Notes: generated from the letters alone by a model not told the origin. Positions 53,901 to 63,612 are shown, numbered from the stretch's first letter. The stretch is 64,000 bases of DNA from Vreelandella subterranea (GCF_900111305.1 NZ_FOGS01000008.1:1-64000), one strand, 5' to 3'. Numbers and translations: made by a program.

Positions 53901-54359
53901 TTCCCCTCCCAGTAGGCCGCCCCATGCCCAGTGCCCGAATGCGGGGTAGATGAGCAGCGCTATCCAGAGGGCGGTCCAGAGGTAGGCAAAAAACGGCATT
54001 CTCTCGGCGACGGCGCCTGCCACAATGGTCGCCGCGGTAGCGCAGAACATGGCCTGAAAGATGAATAGCGTGATTACCCAACTGGATGCTGAGTTGAGTT
54101 GCCACCCGAACAGGCTTGTGCCCAGCCAGCCGCTTTCCGAGACGCCGAACATCAACCCGAAGCCCACCAGCCAGAAGACGCTCAGTGCAATGGCAAAATC
54201 CGCAATATTTTTCATTGCGACATTGATGGCGTTTTTGCTGCGGGTTGTGCCCGCTTCCAGGCATAAAAAACCCGCCTGCATGACAAAGACCAGTGCGGCT
54301 GCCCATAATACCCATAGTGTATCGAGCAGTTCTGTATCGATGATGGGGGTAAGTGGCAT
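50982..54359 (-). CDS. Ammonium transporter fused to PAS-PAS-GGDEF-EAL
   Basis: About 1125 aa. Residues 1-395 form a full Amt domain with about eleven helices; the twin pore histidines are in DFAGSTVVHSVGG and GAIPAHLIPGIWG. Next are a HAMP-like linker (HMRRHEQQGDMRQRI...), two PAS domains, GGDEF with intact GGDEF and I-site RSSD, and EAL with EIL in place of EAL but DDFGTGLSS intact. It is expected to couple ammonium passage or binding to cyclic-di-GMP synthesis; whether EAL is active is unclear. Start at 54359 has AAGGA upstream; a longer ORF start lacks one. A sigma-54-type promoter lies upstream. Confidence 0.93.
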   Translation of the reverse strand: MPLTPIIDTELLDTLWVLWAAALVFVMQAGFLCLEAGTTRSKNAINVAMKNIADFAIALSVFWLVGFGLMFGVSESGWLGTSLFGWQLNSASSWVITLFIFQAMFCATAATIVAGAVAERMPFFAYLWTALWIALLIYPAFGHWAWGGLLGGESGWLASLGFVDFAGSTVVHSVGGWVALAAVLAIGPRQGRFNQNQPPTAFPAGNLPLAMLGALFMILGWFGFNGGSTLAINGQVPGILANTVLGAAGGILSAMLMGWRTRRYADVMYAINGAIAGLVAVTAGAHAVSMSGALGLGAVSGVLMVVTSEWLLNHRIDDAVGAIPAHLIPGIWGTLALPWIADPEALGTGLGTVEQAGVQLLGVVICGLWSFGIAWLLFRISGRYFPLRVSPEDEKKGLNLAEHGTHNELTQLLEHMRRHEQQGDMRQRIEADPFSEVGEIAAGYNRVAAALESAIDHTRVMLHNLRDGVLTWQANGILTSLNPGAEQLFGVQAEQMIGTPVSRLLERTNLAPGERHEIKLRSATQEVRYLEVQISEGASGSDSERSGMVRDITERKRLQEQLNRERDLARTTLASIGDGVITCDASGLITFMNSEAQRLTGWHLREAREKPIQSIYRLIDDKTGSLLSNPARQVLTQHRAIHSTEDGWLEHCDGQRTPIQHSAAPIRSRSGITLGAVAVFQDVSITRQLADQLNYQASHDNLTGLINRRAFETTLSQLLDGQEGSHVLCYLDLDQFKIVNDTCGHIAGDELLRQVATKLQAYVRSSDTVARLGGDEFALLLPNCPMDQARQIADAIRCDIENYRFAWQEHTFGIGVSIGLVVLSDAHMQLTDALHAADAACYTAKEAGRNRLHCYQANDHSVLERDGELRWVQRLQNALDNDHFRLFSQPIEAVCAKRPAYQEILLRLEEDGNLITPGSFLPAAERYHFMPRIDRWVVRNTLAWLSDITRSAPDTAWGCWGVNLSGASLSDGEFCRDLITQVQNARLPKGSLCFEITESAAIAQLSSVIELIHTLKQLGCRFALDDFGTGLSSFSYLKQLPVDYLKIDGHFIRHVHEDPIDRAMVEAIHAVGKALSIETIAEFVETQQTLDTLKALGIDYAQGYLLGHPGPLTQVGGQPIKVMPR

Positions 54360-54683
54360 GGTGGCATCCTTGTTCTTTTTTGGTGCGCTGCAAGCTCTAT
54401 TTGGGTGCATGGCGCACGGCGAAGCGTGGTTAAGGCGGCGCTGAATTAGCGCCTTTTGCCCTAATGATGGTCCTCGCGGTAATAAGGCAAAGCAATTGCT
54501 GTGCCGTAATACCGAACGCTTTCGGTTTTTTTGTTTTTGGCGATATTAATTTCTGATTTTTTTATTAAAAACAGTTTTTTAGACTGTATTAATGCTTCTT
54601 TATCAGTGCTATTTTTTAGGTAACTAGGCGTGCGGTGTGACTGACCTGCGTGTCGTGCAATTTGTCGATGAGAGGGTGTTTCA
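54360..54683. other. 324-base AT-rich divergent region between the Amt fusion and DadA-like genes
   Basis: No gene seen. The centre (54530-54600) is very AT-rich with several T runs, typical of a bent regulatory region or IHF site, and the sigma-54 promoter lies on its left side. The DadA-like gene has AGAGGG before its ATG. No clear NtrC pair (GCAC-N5-7-GTGC) was found by eye. Confidence 0.6.
54492..54505 (-). promoter_or_regulatory. Sigma-54-type promoter for the Amt-GGDEF-EAL gene
   Basis: The minus strand reads GGCAC-AGCAA-TTGC, placing the invariant GG and GC exactly ten bases apart as in the -24/-12 consensus TGGCAC-N5-TTGC. The start site would be near 54480, about 120 bases before the ATG. 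It fits nitrogen (NtrC) control of an ammonium sensor. Confidence 0.6.
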
Positions 54684-55925
54684 ATGTCGCGTCATGCGGT
54701 GGTGTTAGGGGCAGGTATGGTAGGTGTCAGCATTGCATGGCATCTGCAGCAGCGGGGGATTCAGGTCACTTTGATGGACCGACGCCAGCCAGGCCGGGAA
54801 ACCTCCTTTGGCAATGCCGGTATTATCCAGCGTGAAGCGGTAAAGCCCTACCCCTTTCCTCGCGATTTTAAAACCATCCTGAGCGTGCTGCCCAATCGAC
54901 GCGTGGATATTCGCTATCGTACTGGCGGTATGCTGGAGGCGGCGTCGCCGTTATTGAGCTATTGGCATCATTCCTCGCCGCGTCGCTACCGCAAGATCGT
55001 GCCGGAATATGCCTCCTTGATTCAGCTGTGTCTTAAAACCCATGGACCGATGATCGAGGCCGCGGGTGCCGAGGACCTGGTGCGTCGCCAAGGCTGGCTG
55101 GAGATATATCGAACGCCTGAGAAGCTGGCCAAGCGCGCGAAAGAGGCCGAAGAAATGCGGGACCTCTATGATGTGCAATTTCAGGTGTTGGATCGACAGG
55201 CGTTGCTAGACAAACAGCCCGACCTTGGCGATGACATCATGGGGGCCATTCACTGGCTTGATCCCTGGACAGTCGCTGACCCTGGCGCGTTAGTGGCCGC
55301 GTATGCGGCATCATTCGTCGCCAATGGCGGTCAGATTGTGCAAAGTGATGTTCAGTCGGTCACCCAGCGTGAAGCACAATGGTGTGTGACCACCAGTGAT
55401 GGAGAGGTGGTCGCAGACGATGTCGTAATGGCGCTGGGACCCTGGTCAGGCGAGTGGCTCAAGGGCTTGGGCTACCGCTTCCCGACCTTCGTCAAGCGTG
55501 GCTATCACATGCATTATGCCACTCAAGCACCGGCTCGGTTGCAGTACTGGTTGATGGATGCCGAGGTAGGCTATTTGCTGGCGCCCATGAATGCAGGCAT
55601 TCGGCTGACCACCGGTGCCGAGCTGGACCGCCTTGAGTCACCGGCTGATGAAGGCCAGCTAAGCGCGGCGGAAAGCGCTGCACGACGTATTTTCCCGCTG
55701 GCTGAGCGTCTTGATGAAGCCGCCTGGAAGGGCGCACGCCCGTGTCTTCCGGATATGAAGCCGGTGATTGGCCCCGCGCCTCGGCATAAAGGCCTCTGGT
55801 TGGCCTTCGGACACGGTCATCAAGGGTTTACCCTGGGACCGGCAACGGGCTACCTGCTTGCTGACATGATGGAAGGCAAGACGCCCGCCATCGACATGGC
55901 GCCCTTCAGGGCCGAGCGTTTTTAG
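54684..55925 (+). CDS. FAD-dependent oxidoreductase, D-amino-acid dehydrogenase (DadA)-like
   Basis: 413 aa. FAD dinucleotide motif VVLGAGMVGVSIAWHLQQRG at the N-terminus, RRQPGRETSFGNAGII, and the C-terminal GHGHQGFTLGPATG of the DAO family. DadA proteins deaminate D-amino acids into the respiratory chain; other DAO members act on glycine or opines. Released ammonia would suit the divergent ammonium sensor, but that link is only positional. Confidence 0.85.
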   Translation: MSRHAVVLGAGMVGVSIAWHLQQRGIQVTLMDRRQPGRETSFGNAGIIQREAVKPYPFPRDFKTILSVLPNRRVDIRYRTGGMLEAASPLLSYWHHSSPRRYRKIVPEYASLIQLCLKTHGPMIEAAGAEDLVRRQGWLEIYRTPEKLAKRAKEAEEMRDLYDVQFQVLDRQALLDKQPDLGDDIMGAIHWLDPWTVADPGALVAAYAASFVANGGQIVQSDVQSVTQREAQWCVTTSDGEVVADDVVMALGPWSGEWLKGLGYRFPTFVKRGYHMHYATQAPARLQYWLMDAEVGYLLAPMNAGIRLTTGAELDRLESPADEGQLSAAESAARRIFPLAERLDEAAWKGARPCLPDMKPVIGPAPRHKGLWLAFGHGHQGFTLGPATGYLLADMMEGKTPAIDMAPFRAERF

Positions 55926-55997
55926 AGGGTGTGTTTTGCGTGTTGTCGTACCATTTGCTAGTCTCTTAGTATATTCGTACTACATTGAGGTGATCAT

Positions 55998-56207
55998 ATG
56001 GATGTAGCCGTCAGCAATGCGGTGAGCACAGCGCTTTACATGAACCAGGCCCAGAGTGCTGAGCAGGCTCAGATGCAGGTGTTCAAGGAAGCATTGGATA
56101 CGCAGGCGCAGCAGGTGACTGACATCATGGCGTCTGCCGATACCGGTGCACAGCCTGATCTGGCAAAAGAGGGCACCGTGGGAACTCAGGTCAACACCTT
56201 CGCCTGA
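55998..56207 (+). CDS. YjfB-like small protein (putative motility family)
   Basis: 69 aa. An N-terminal MDVAVSNAVSTALYMNQAQSAEQAQMQVFKEALD-like helix and a second QQVTDIMASAD helix match the YjfB family annotated as putative motility protein. GAGGTG precedes the ATG. A strong terminator follows, so it is a single-gene unit. Function not established. Confidence 0.7.
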   Translation: MDVAVSNAVSTALYMNQAQSAEQAQMQVFKEALDTQAQQVTDIMASADTGAQPDLAKEGTVGTQVNTFA

Positions 56208-56233
56208 TATTTCATTGGTTAGCGACAGTTTTG

Positions 56234-56263
56234 AAAAAAACGCCGGTCTTCCGGCGTTTTTTT
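56234..56263 (+). terminator. Terminator after the YjfB-like gene
   Basis: AAAAAAACGCCGG/CCGGCGTTTTTTT perfect arms with a four-base loop. Can act in both directions. About 200 bases without a further feature follow before prfC. Confidence 0.9.
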
Positions 56264-56465
56264 ATGGCCGCTTATTCGCGTTTGGCTCCTCTCCATGGTG
56301 CGCGCTGTTCACGACAGGAAGCTGTGCTTCTAACCCGTCCCCAAACCGTCCTCTTGTGGCCCAAGATTGTCTGCGAGGGTACAATTGCCAGCAATGCCAT
56401 ATAGCTCGGCTGCTGACACTTGGCATCTATGTGTCTGGCTGAGTACACGCTAATGATGAGGCCCG

Positions 56466-58055
56466 ATGAAAGATACCCAATTAGCCCAGGAAGCCGGGCT
56501 TAGAAGAACCTTTGCTATCATTTCCCACCCCGATGCCGGTAAAACGACCATTACTGAAAAGATGCTGCTGTTTGGCAATGCCATCCAGCTGGCCGGTTCG
56601 GTGAAAAGCAAGCGTAATGACCGTCATGCCACCTCGGACTGGATGAAAATGGAGCAGGAGCGGGGCATCTCGGTGACAACCTCCGTGATGCAGTTTCCCT
56701 ACGGAGGACGCATCGTTAACCTGCTTGATACGCCAGGTCACGAGGATTTCTCTGAAGATACCTACCGTACCCTGACAGCGGTGGACTCTGCCCTGATGGT
56801 GATTGACGGCGCTAAAGGCGTCGAGGACCGGACCATCAAGCTGATGGACGTCTGTCGTCTACGCACCACGCCGATTCTGACCTTCATCAATAAAATGGAC
56901 CGCGATATCCGTGACCCCATCGAGGTGATGGACGAAGTCGAGACGGTGCTCAATATCCAGTGTGCGCCCATGACATGGCCCATTGGCATGGGACGGCATT
57001 TCCGTGGGGTGTATCACCTGTACAACGATGTGGTTCATCTCTACACCCAGGGCCAGGGCAGTCGTATCCCCGAGGACAAGCGTATCGAGGGGCTGGATAA
57101 TCCCGAGGTAGACGAAGTGCTGGGTGAAGATCAGGCCGAGGAGCTGCGCATGGAAGTCGAGCTGGTGCGCGGCGCATCCCATGAGTTCGACCTTGACGCC
57201 TATCGCCGTGGGGAATTGACGCCCGTCTACTTCGGAACCGCGATGGGTAACTTTGGCGTTCGCGAAATGCTGGATGGCTTTGTTGAATATGCACCAGCCC
57301 CTCAGCCCCGGGAAACCGATGTGCGGGATGTCCCGGCTGACGACCCTCGTTTTACGGGCTTCGTGTTCAAGATCCAGGCCAATATGGATCCCAACCACCG
57401 CGATCGTATCGCTTTCCTGCGGGTGTGCTCGGGCAAGTACGACAAGAACATGAAGATGCGCCATGTGCGTATCAACAAGGATGTCAAGATTGCCGACGCG
57501 CTGACGTTCATGGCCTCCGACCGCTCCCAGGTGGAAGAAGCCTGGCCTGGCGATATCATTGGCCTGCACAACCACGGCACCATCCAGATTGGCGATACGT
57601 TTACCGTGGGCGAGAATATGCGCTTTACCGGTATTCCACACTTTGCGCCGGAGCTTTTCAAACGCGTTCGCCTGAAAGATCCGCTTAAAATGAAAGCCTT
57701 GCAGAAAGGCCTGCAGCAGCTCTCGGAAGAAGGCGCTACGCAGGTCTTCATGCCGATCGACAACAATGACCTGATCCTGGGGGCCGTGGGGACGCTGCAG
57801 TTTGACGTGGTGGCGCACCGCTTGAAGGAAGAATACAAGGTGGATTGCCTGTATGAAGCCGTCAATGTGCAGACGGCCCGCTGGGTGTATTGTGAAGATG
57901 CCAAGATGCTGGAGGAATTCAAGCGCAAGGCAAGCGCCAACCTGGCGATCGATGGCGGGGGCTACCTGACCTACATCGCGCCGACCCGCGTCAACCTGCA
58001 GATGACCCAGGAGCGCTGGCCGGACATTCGCTTCCAGCCGACACGCGAGCACTAG
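56466..58055 (+). CDS. prfC: Peptide chain release factor 3
   Basis: 529 aa, standard length. GTP-binding motifs HPDAGKTT (residues 21-28), DTPGHEDF and NKMDRD are intact, with RF3-specific blocks TSVMQFPY and the C-terminal [18 protein letters not shown]. It recycles RF1/RF2 from terminated ribosomes. Confidence 0.97.
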   Translation: MKDTQLAQEAGLRRTFAIISHPDAGKTTITEKMLLFGNAIQLAGSVKSKRNDRHATSDWMKMEQERGISVTTSVMQFPYGGRIVNLLDTPGHEDFSEDTYRTLTAVDSALMVIDGAKGVEDRTIKLMDVCRLRTTPILTFINKMDRDIRDPIEVMDEVETVLNIQCAPMTWPIGMGRHFRGVYHLYNDVVHLYTQGQGSRIPEDKRIEGLDNPEVDEVLGEDQAEELRMEVELVRGASHEFDLDAYRRGELTPVYFGTAMGNFGVREMLDGFVEYAPAPQPRETDVRDVPADDPRFTGFVFKIQANMDPNHRDRIAFLRVCSGKYDKNMKMRHVRINKDVKIADALTFMASDRSQVEEAWPGDIIGLHNHGTIQIGDTFTVGENMRFTGIPHFAPELFKRVRLKDPLKMKALQKGLQQLSEEGATQVFMPIDNNDLILGAVGTLQFDVVAHRLKEEYKVDCLYEAVNVQTARWVYCEDAKMLEEFKRKASANLAIDGGGYLTYIAPTRVNLQMTQERWPDIRFQPTREH

Positions 58056-58075
58056 CCTGGCAATACGAGGCGACC

Positions 58076-58852
58076 ATGCTGATTGATGCCCACTGCCATC
58101 TTGATTTTACGGAGTTCGATCCTGATCGTGATGCGGTCATGGCAGCCGCGAGAGGCGTGGGGGTCAAGCACTTTATCGTGCCGGGGACGACCTGCGCCCG
58201 TTGGCAAGCCGTGCTGGCGCTTGGGCAGCAACACCAGGATGTCAGCGTATGCGCGGGGCTTCATCCTTACTTTATGGATGAACACCGTGACCAGGATCTT
58301 GCCCGATTGGCGTGCTTGCTGAATGAGCGTTCCGAGCTGGTTGCCGTCGGCGAGTGCGGGATTGATGCACGCTTCGACGCTACGCTCGATGCCCAGTGGG
58401 CGTACTTCGATGCCCAATTGACCCTGGCCAAGCAGCATGCGTTGCCGGTGGTCGTGCACTGTGTCAAAGCCAACGACACCGTCGCCAAACGGCTTCGCCA
58501 GCGCACGCTTTCCAGGGCCGGGTTGATCCACGCCTTTGCCGGGTCTTACGAACAGGCCAGGAAGTTTGTGGATCTCGGTTATGTCCTTGGGTTGGGCGGC
58601 GCGGCGACCTATCAGCGGGCAAAGCGCTTGCACCGCGTTATCAGGGCATTACCCGATGACAGCTTTGTGCTGGAAACGGACAGCCCCGATATGCCGCTCA
58701 GTGGCTACCAGGGCCAGCGTAATGAACCCTGCCGGGTGAGTGACGTCTGCGATGTCGTGGCAACATTACGCGGACAAGCACGCGAGCATGTCGCCGCCAT
58801 CAGCAGCGCCAATGCTGCCCGTTTGTTTCGACTACCCTTTGCCGTCGATTAA
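58076..58852 (+). CDS. TatD-family metal-dependent hydrolase
   Basis: 258 aa. Metal ligands HCH in IDAHCHLDF, Glu in AVGECGID, His in VVVHC and HAFAGS, and Asp in LETDSPDMP are all present. TatD enzymes are 3'-exonucleases/DNases active in repair. It starts 20 bases after prfC with GAGGCG before the ATG, so is probably in the same operon. Confidence 0.92.
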   Translation: MLIDAHCHLDFTEFDPDRDAVMAAARGVGVKHFIVPGTTCARWQAVLALGQQHQDVSVCAGLHPYFMDEHRDQDLARLACLLNERSELVAVGECGIDARFDATLDAQWAYFDAQLTLAKQHALPVVVHCVKANDTVAKRLRQRTLSRAGLIHAFAGSYEQARKFVDLGYVLGLGGAATYQRAKRLHRVIRALPDDSFVLETDSPDMPLSGYQGQRNEPCRVSDVCDVVATLRGQAREHVAAISSANAARLFRLPFAVD

Positions 58853-58859
58853 CCGGCCT

Positions 58860-59822
58860 TCAATTCGCCAGGCCCATGGCAAGTTGTTCGGGGTCGAGCC
58901 GTTCGATAGTGTAGGGAAGGTCAAGCAGTGCCAAGCGGGCCTCCCCGATATAAACGGGCATGGCCTCTTCCATCACCTTGGTATTCATGACGGCTAGAAG
59001 CTCGATGCTGCCTGTTTCGCTCACGGCGCTGTTAACGACTTCGCCGACGGCCTTGCTGGCTTCATTGATGACCGTGTCCCCGGTTGTCGGCGCCTCGCTA
59101 TTCGCAAGTTCAGCGCGCACCAGACGTTTTTTTACCTGACCGCGGAAATGGGCCCGGGCAACGACTTCCTGACCGGTATAACAGCCTTTTTTGAAGCTGA
59201 TACCGCCAAGCGCTTCCCAGTTGAGCATCTGCGGCAGGAAATGGTCCTGCTGTGCCTCGGTCAACCATGCCAGGCCGCTGCGAATGTCGGCCAGTTGCCA
59301 GGCCGCCCGGCCGCCTTCATCGTCAAGGGCCTCGATCAGGGTGTCGTCTTCCAGGCAGAACAGCCAGCGTGGTGTATCCCCCGGATAACACAGCACGCTG
59401 GCGTGCGCGTTTGCGGATTGAGTGCCTGGCGCCTTGGGTAGGGGGAGATCCAGCGTTTCCGCGATTGAGCGGGCATTTTCTCCCGCGCCGACCAGCGAGA
59501 GCTCGGGAAGTGGGGTCAACTCCGCTTTATAGAAAGCAGCAAATTTTTTCAAATGGCTGGTCAGCGTTTCCAGCAGCGACTCGCTGAGAAGTAGTCGATA
59601 ATGACTGTCGCCTATCTTCATCAGTTGAGCATTCGCCAGCATGCGCCCCTTTGGCGTGCAGAAACAGGTGAGCGGCGCAAAGCGCCCGTCGGCCAGGCTG
59701 ACCTGAGCGCTGGTTTGCCCTTGCAAGAATTTTTCGGCATCGGGGCCTTGGATATCCAAGGCCGCCAGGTGGTGAAGGCGAATACCGCTGTTAAGGGCAT
59801 CGAGAGAGGGAACGGTCGCCAT
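58860..59822 (-). CDS. ygfZ: YgfZ folate-binding protein
   Basis: 320 aa, GcvT-fold. The CAF17/YgfZ signature KGCYTGQEVVAR is present (about residues 215-226). YgfZ uses tetrahydrofolate in repair or assembly of some iron-sulfur enzymes. Converges on tatD with a 7-base gap. Confidence 0.93.
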   Translation of the reverse strand: MATVPSLDALNSGIRLHHLAALDIQGPDAEKFLQGQTSAQVSLADGRFAPLTCFCTPKGRMLANAQLMKIGDSHYRLLLSESLLETLTSHLKKFAAFYKAELTPLPELSLVGAGENARSIAETLDLPLPKAPGTQSANAHASVLCYPGDTPRWLFCLEDDTLIEALDDEGGRAAWQLADIRSGLAWLTEAQQDHFLPQMLNWEALGGISFKKGCYTGQEVVARAHFRGQVKKRLVRAELANSEAPTTGDTVINEASKAVGEVVNSAVSETGSIELLAVMNTKVMEEAMPVYIGEARLALLDLPYTIERLDPEQLAMGLAN

Positions 59823-60032
59823 GACAACTCCTGTTGAAGGGGTGGCTGAATCGTGATGCGAATCAATATTACCTTAAGTGTGGGCGATGGGCCGCGATTG
59901 CAAGGTCCCCGCCGCATGCTAGACTCGTTGTCTGTATCAGTTTTGCATAGGACAATATCAATCCGCTCGGAGAGCCAATAATCGTTGGCATTGACCCGTG
60001 GCAGTACAATGTATTTGAAACAAGGCTAGCCA

Positions 60033-60230
60033 ATGGCACAGCAATCATTAACCTTTCACGGGGTCAAATCCGCTGAACAGGTCAATCAGATTACCACAGC
60101 GCTGATGATGCTCGACGGCGTGGACAGCGCTGAAGTGGGCCGCTATGGCGCTGAGGTGGACGGCCGGGTAAAGCGTGAAGCGCTCATCCAGGCCGTTGAA
60201 AAGCTCAACCTGGGCATAAAGGTAACATGA
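60033..60230 (+). CDS. HMA-like small protein without the metal-binding cysteines
   Basis: 65 aa with the beta-alpha-beta-beta-alpha-beta pattern of heavy-metal-associated domains (LTFHGVKSAEQVNQITTALMMLDGVDSAEVGR...REALIQAVEKLNLGIKV), but at the metal loop GVKSAEQ replaces the usual GMxCxxC. No Cys is present at all. It is coupled by ATGA overlap to an OsmC gene, so it may act as a protein-interaction partner instead of a copper chaperone. Confidence 0.7.
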   Translation: MAQQSLTFHGVKSAEQVNQITTALMMLDGVDSAEVGRYGAEVDGRVKREALIQAVEKLNLGIKVT

Positions 60231-60637
60231 TGCACAAGCCGATTACGGTGATCAGTGAGCGCAACAGCGTCTTTCGTCAGCGCGTTGAGGTTGACGGCCT
60301 TGAGGATCTGGCGGCGGATGTGCCGCCCGTTGTGGGGGGCGACGGCAGCGCGCCGGACCCCCACGACTACTTCGATATCGCCTTGGGTACCTGCAAGGCC
60401 ATTACGGTACAGATGTACGCCAAGCGGAAGCAATGGCCCCTGGAAGGCATTACCGTCACTGTTCAGCGCGATGATAGCCAGGAAACGAAAGGCGTTTACA
60501 AGCTGGCAGTGACGATGACATTTCACGGCATTGACGATGCCGAGCAGCGTGCCCGGCTGGAAGATATCAGCCATCGCTGCCCCATCCAGCGGTTGATGAC
60601 CACATCGACCGTGGAGATTACGACGAGCGCCACGTAG
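60227..60637 (+). CDS. OsmC-family protein
   Basis: 136 aa. Two cysteines in ALGTCKAITVQMYAKRKQWPLEGI and SHRCPIQRLM occupy the peroxidase positions of OsmC/Ohr proteins. The early Arg/Glu pairing of Ohr cannot be settled by eye. It probably reduces organic hydroperoxides. Starts inside the stop of the HMA-like gene. Confidence 0.88.
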   Translation: MMHKPITVISERNSVFRQRVEVDGLEDLAADVPPVVGGDGSAPDPHDYFDIALGTCKAITVQMYAKRKQWPLEGITVTVQRDDSQETKGVYKLAVTMTFHGIDDAEQRARLEDISHRCPIQRLMTTSTVEITTSAT

Positions 60638-60664
60638 CTCGCCTTACCCTGATCAGGAGCGAAG

Positions 60665-62689
60665 ATGAGCAAGGATTTCCGGTTGCAGTCGAAGTTTGAG
60701 CCCGCAGGCGACCAGCCCAACGCTATCAAGGGCTTGGTGAGTGGCCTTGAGTCGGGGCTTGCCCATCAAACGCTGCTCGGTGTCACCGGCTCGGGGAAAA
60801 CCTTCACCATGGCCAATATCGTCGCGCAACAGCAGCGGCCGACGATTGTCATGGCGCCCAACAAGACGTTGGCGGCGCAGCTTTATGGTGAGTTCAAAGC
60901 GTTTTTCCCGGACAACGCCGTTGAGTACTTCGTTTCCTACTACGATTACTATCAGCCGGAAGCCTATGTGCCGTCGTCGGACACCTTTATTGAAAAAGAT
61001 GCCTCCATCAACGACCACATCGAGCAGATGCGCCTGTCGGCGACCAAGGCACTCCTGGAGCGCCGGGATGCGTTGATCGTCGTTTCGGTGTCGGCCATCT
61101 ACGGCCTGGGCGACCCTGACCAGTACCTCAAGATGCGCTTGCATTTTACCCGCGGCGAGTTGATCGACCAGCGTGCCTTCCTGCGCCGCCTGGCGGAACT
61201 TCAATACACCCGCAACGATATGGATTTTCGCCGTGGTACTTACCGGGTGCGAGGCGACGTGATCGATATTTTCCCGGCAGATGCCGAAGAAGAAGCCGTG
61301 CGGGTGGAGTTGTTTGACGATGAAATCGACTCGATCCGGCTCTTTGATCCCCTGACGGGCGACGTGCGCGGGCAAGTCCCGCGCATGACCATCTACCCGA
61401 AATCCCACTATGTTACGCCCCGGGAAACGATCCTGGCTGCGATTGACGATATCAAGGCGGAGCTTAAAGAGCGTCTGGAGTGGCTGCGCAAGCACGAGCG
61501 TCTGGTGGAGGCGCAGCGGCTCGAGCAGCGCACGCTTTACGATATCGAGATGATGCTCGAGCTGGGTTACTGCAACGGTATCGAAAACTACTCACGCTAT
61601 TTATCGGGCCGCTCCCCCGGCGAGCCACCACCGACGTTTTTCGACTACCTGCCTGACGATGCGCTGCTGTTTATCGATGAATCCCACGTCAGCGTGCCCC
61701 AGGTAGGCGGTATGTACAAAGGCGACCGGTCGCGCAAGGAAACGCTGGTGGAATACGGTTTCCGCCTGCCATCTGCACTCGATAACCGGCCGATGAAATT
61801 TGAAGAGTGGGAAGCCATTTCGCCGCAAACGATTTTCGTCTCGGCGACACCGGGCCCCTATGAAGCCGAGCATGCAGGCCAGGTGGTCGAGCAGGTGGTG
61901 CGGCCGACGGGGCTGCTGGATCCTGAAATTGAAGTGCGTCCTGCAAGCACTCAGGTGGATGATTTGCTGTCCGAGATCGGACTTCGCACGGAAGTGGGCG
62001 AACGCGTATTGGTGACCACTCTCACCAAGCGCATGGCAGAAGATCTGACCGAATACCTGGACGAGCATGGTATCCGCGTTCGTTATCTGCACTCGGATAT
62101 CGATACCGTCGAGCGGGTGGAAATCATTCGCGACCTGCGGCTGGGTAAATTCGACGTGCTGGTGGGGATCAACCTGCTGCGAGAGGGGCTGGATATCCCG
62201 GAAGTCTCATTGGTTGCCATTCTCGATGCCGATAAAGAAGGCTTCCTGCGTAACGAACGCTCATTGATCCAGACCATTGGCCGCGCCGCGCGTAACGCCC
62301 AGGGCAAAGCCATCCTTTACGGCGACCGGGTTACCGATTCCATGCGCAGGGCGATGGATGAAACCGAGCGTCGGCGTGACAAGCAGAAGGCCCACAACGA
62401 GGCCCATGGTATCACCCCCACCACGATTACCCGTTCGGTGACCGATATCATGGAAGCTGCGCAGGCCCCAGGCAAGAAAAGCAACCGTAAGCGTGGCAGT
62501 GATCGCAAGGTGGCCGAGAGTGCTGCCGAGTACGATACCGCCAGCATGGACAAGCACGATTTCCTCGCCGCGATCAGCAAAATCGAGGATGCCATGTTTG
62601 AAGCGGCGCAAAATCTCGAGTTCGAGGAAGCGGCACGCCTGCGTGACCAGTTGCACAAGATGAAAGAAAAACAGCTGGCGCTAGGGTAG
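60665..62689 (+). CDS. uvrB: Excinuclease ABC subunit B
   Basis: 674 aa. Walker [14 protein letters not shown] (about residues 38-50), beta-hairpin [21 protein letters not shown], helicase motif [17 protein letters not shown]-type motif VI ([11 protein letters not shown]) and a C-terminal UvrC-binding UVR motif ([15 protein letters not shown]). Nucleotide excision repair damage verifier. It lies 27 bases after osmC; I see no LexA-type box in that gap. Confidence 0.98.
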   Translation: MSKDFRLQSKFEPAGDQPNAIKGLVSGLESGLAHQTLLGVTGSGKTFTMANIVAQQQRPTIVMAPNKTLAAQLYGEFKAFFPDNAVEYFVSYYDYYQPEAYVPSSDTFIEKDASINDHIEQMRLSATKALLERRDALIVVSVSAIYGLGDPDQYLKMRLHFTRGELIDQRAFLRRLAELQYTRNDMDFRRGTYRVRGDVIDIFPADAEEEAVRVELFDDEIDSIRLFDPLTGDVRGQVPRMTIYPKSHYVTPRETILAAIDDIKAELKERLEWLRKHERLVEAQRLEQRTLYDIEMMLELGYCNGIENYSRYLSGRSPGEPPPTFFDYLPDDALLFIDESHVSVPQVGGMYKGDRSRKETLVEYGFRLPSALDNRPMKFEEWEAISPQTIFVSATPGPYEAEHAGQVVEQVVRPTGLLDPEIEVRPASTQVDDLLSEIGLRTEVGERVLVTTLTKRMAEDLTEYLDEHGIRVRYLHSDIDTVERVEIIRDLRLGKFDVLVGINLLREGLDIPEVSLVAILDADKEGFLRNERSLIQTIGRAARNAQGKAILYGDRVTDSMRRAMDETERRRDKQKAHNEAHGITPTTITRSVTDIMEAAQAPGKKSNRKRGSDRKVAESAAEYDTASMDKHDFLAAISKIEDAMFEAAQNLEFEEAARLRDQLHKMKEKQLALG

Positions 62690-62692
62690 GGC

Positions 62693-63520
62693 ATGCCTGA
62701 AGGTCCAGAAATCCGCCGTGCGGCAGATCGTATTGAGCAGCAGATAGGCGGCCGGGTGGTTGACGATGCCTGGTTCGCCTTCCCCGAACTTGCCGAGCAG
62801 GCAGCGTCGCTGATTGGGGTGCGGGTTTTGCGGGTAGACACCCGGGGCAAGGCAATGCTGATTGGGTTCGCCGATCAGCGCGTGCTCTACTCCCATAATC
62901 AGCTTTATGGGGTTTGGAAACTGCACAAAGAAGGTAAGCCACCCAGTACCCGGCGCTCGCTGCGCGTTCGATTAACCACAGAAGGGCGCAGCGCCAGTCT
63001 CTATAGCGCGTCGGATATTTCACTCTGGCATGAAGATAATCTCGCCGAGCATCCTTTTTTGTCCCGGCTCGGGCCTGACCTGCTGAGCCAGGCGGTGACG
63101 CCACTGCAAGTTCAGCAACGTTTGAGCCTCAAGCAATTTCATCGGCGCAGCCTGGGGGCATTACTACTCGACCAGGGTTTTGTCGCGGGGTTAGGCAATT
63201 ATCTGCGCTCGGAAATTCTTTTCTACGCCCGGTGCCACCCCAAGCAACGCCCCGTTGATTTAACCGAGCAACAGCGCCAACAACTCGCCGTTTGCATTAT
63301 CGAAACGACTCGTCAGGCCTACGAGCAGGCGGGTGTTACCAATACACAGTCCTGGATTGAGCAGGCCATTGCCGCGGGTGAACCGCGCCGCCAATGGCGA
63401 TTCAGCGTTTTTGAACGGGCGGGACTTGGCTGCCATCGCTGCGGCCAGGTTATCGAACGTATGATGGTTGGCTCCCGGCGGCTGTATTGGTGCCCGGGGT
63501 GTCAAAGCAATACGCCATAA
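62693..63520 (+). CDS. nei: Endonuclease VIII (Nei) DNA glycosylase
   Basis: 275 aa. The N-terminal PEGPEIRR supplies the catalytic Pro and Glu after Met removal; a conserved Lys is in DTRGKAML, and the H2TH region ends DQGFVAGLGNYLRSEILF. The C-terminal zinc finger is CHRCG...CPGCQ. Removes oxidised pyrimidines. Starts 3 bases after uvrB, forming a small DNA repair operon. Confidence 0.95.
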   Translation: MPEGPEIRRAADRIEQQIGGRVVDDAWFAFPELAEQAASLIGVRVLRVDTRGKAMLIGFADQRVLYSHNQLYGVWKLHKEGKPPSTRRSLRVRLTTEGRSASLYSASDISLWHEDNLAEHPFLSRLGPDLLSQAVTPLQVQQRLSLKQFHRRSLGALLLDQGFVAGLGNYLRSEILFYARCHPKQRPVDLTEQQRQQLAVCIIETTRQAYEQAGVTNTQSWIEQAIAAGEPRRQWRFSVFERAGLGCHRCGQVIERMMVGSRRLYWCPGCQSNTP

Positions 63521-63612
63521 TTTATACCGTTATCTCGCTACTGCAATCGCTAAAACCTGCCATTCCCTGATTCTATAACGTTGGTGTTACTGCCGGGGTA
63601 ATGCCAATACGG

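Noticed and set aside
60638..60664. LexA box before uvrB
   Set aside because: No CTGT-N8-ACAG pattern in the 27-base gap or evident further upstream, so SOS control is not supported by sequence here.
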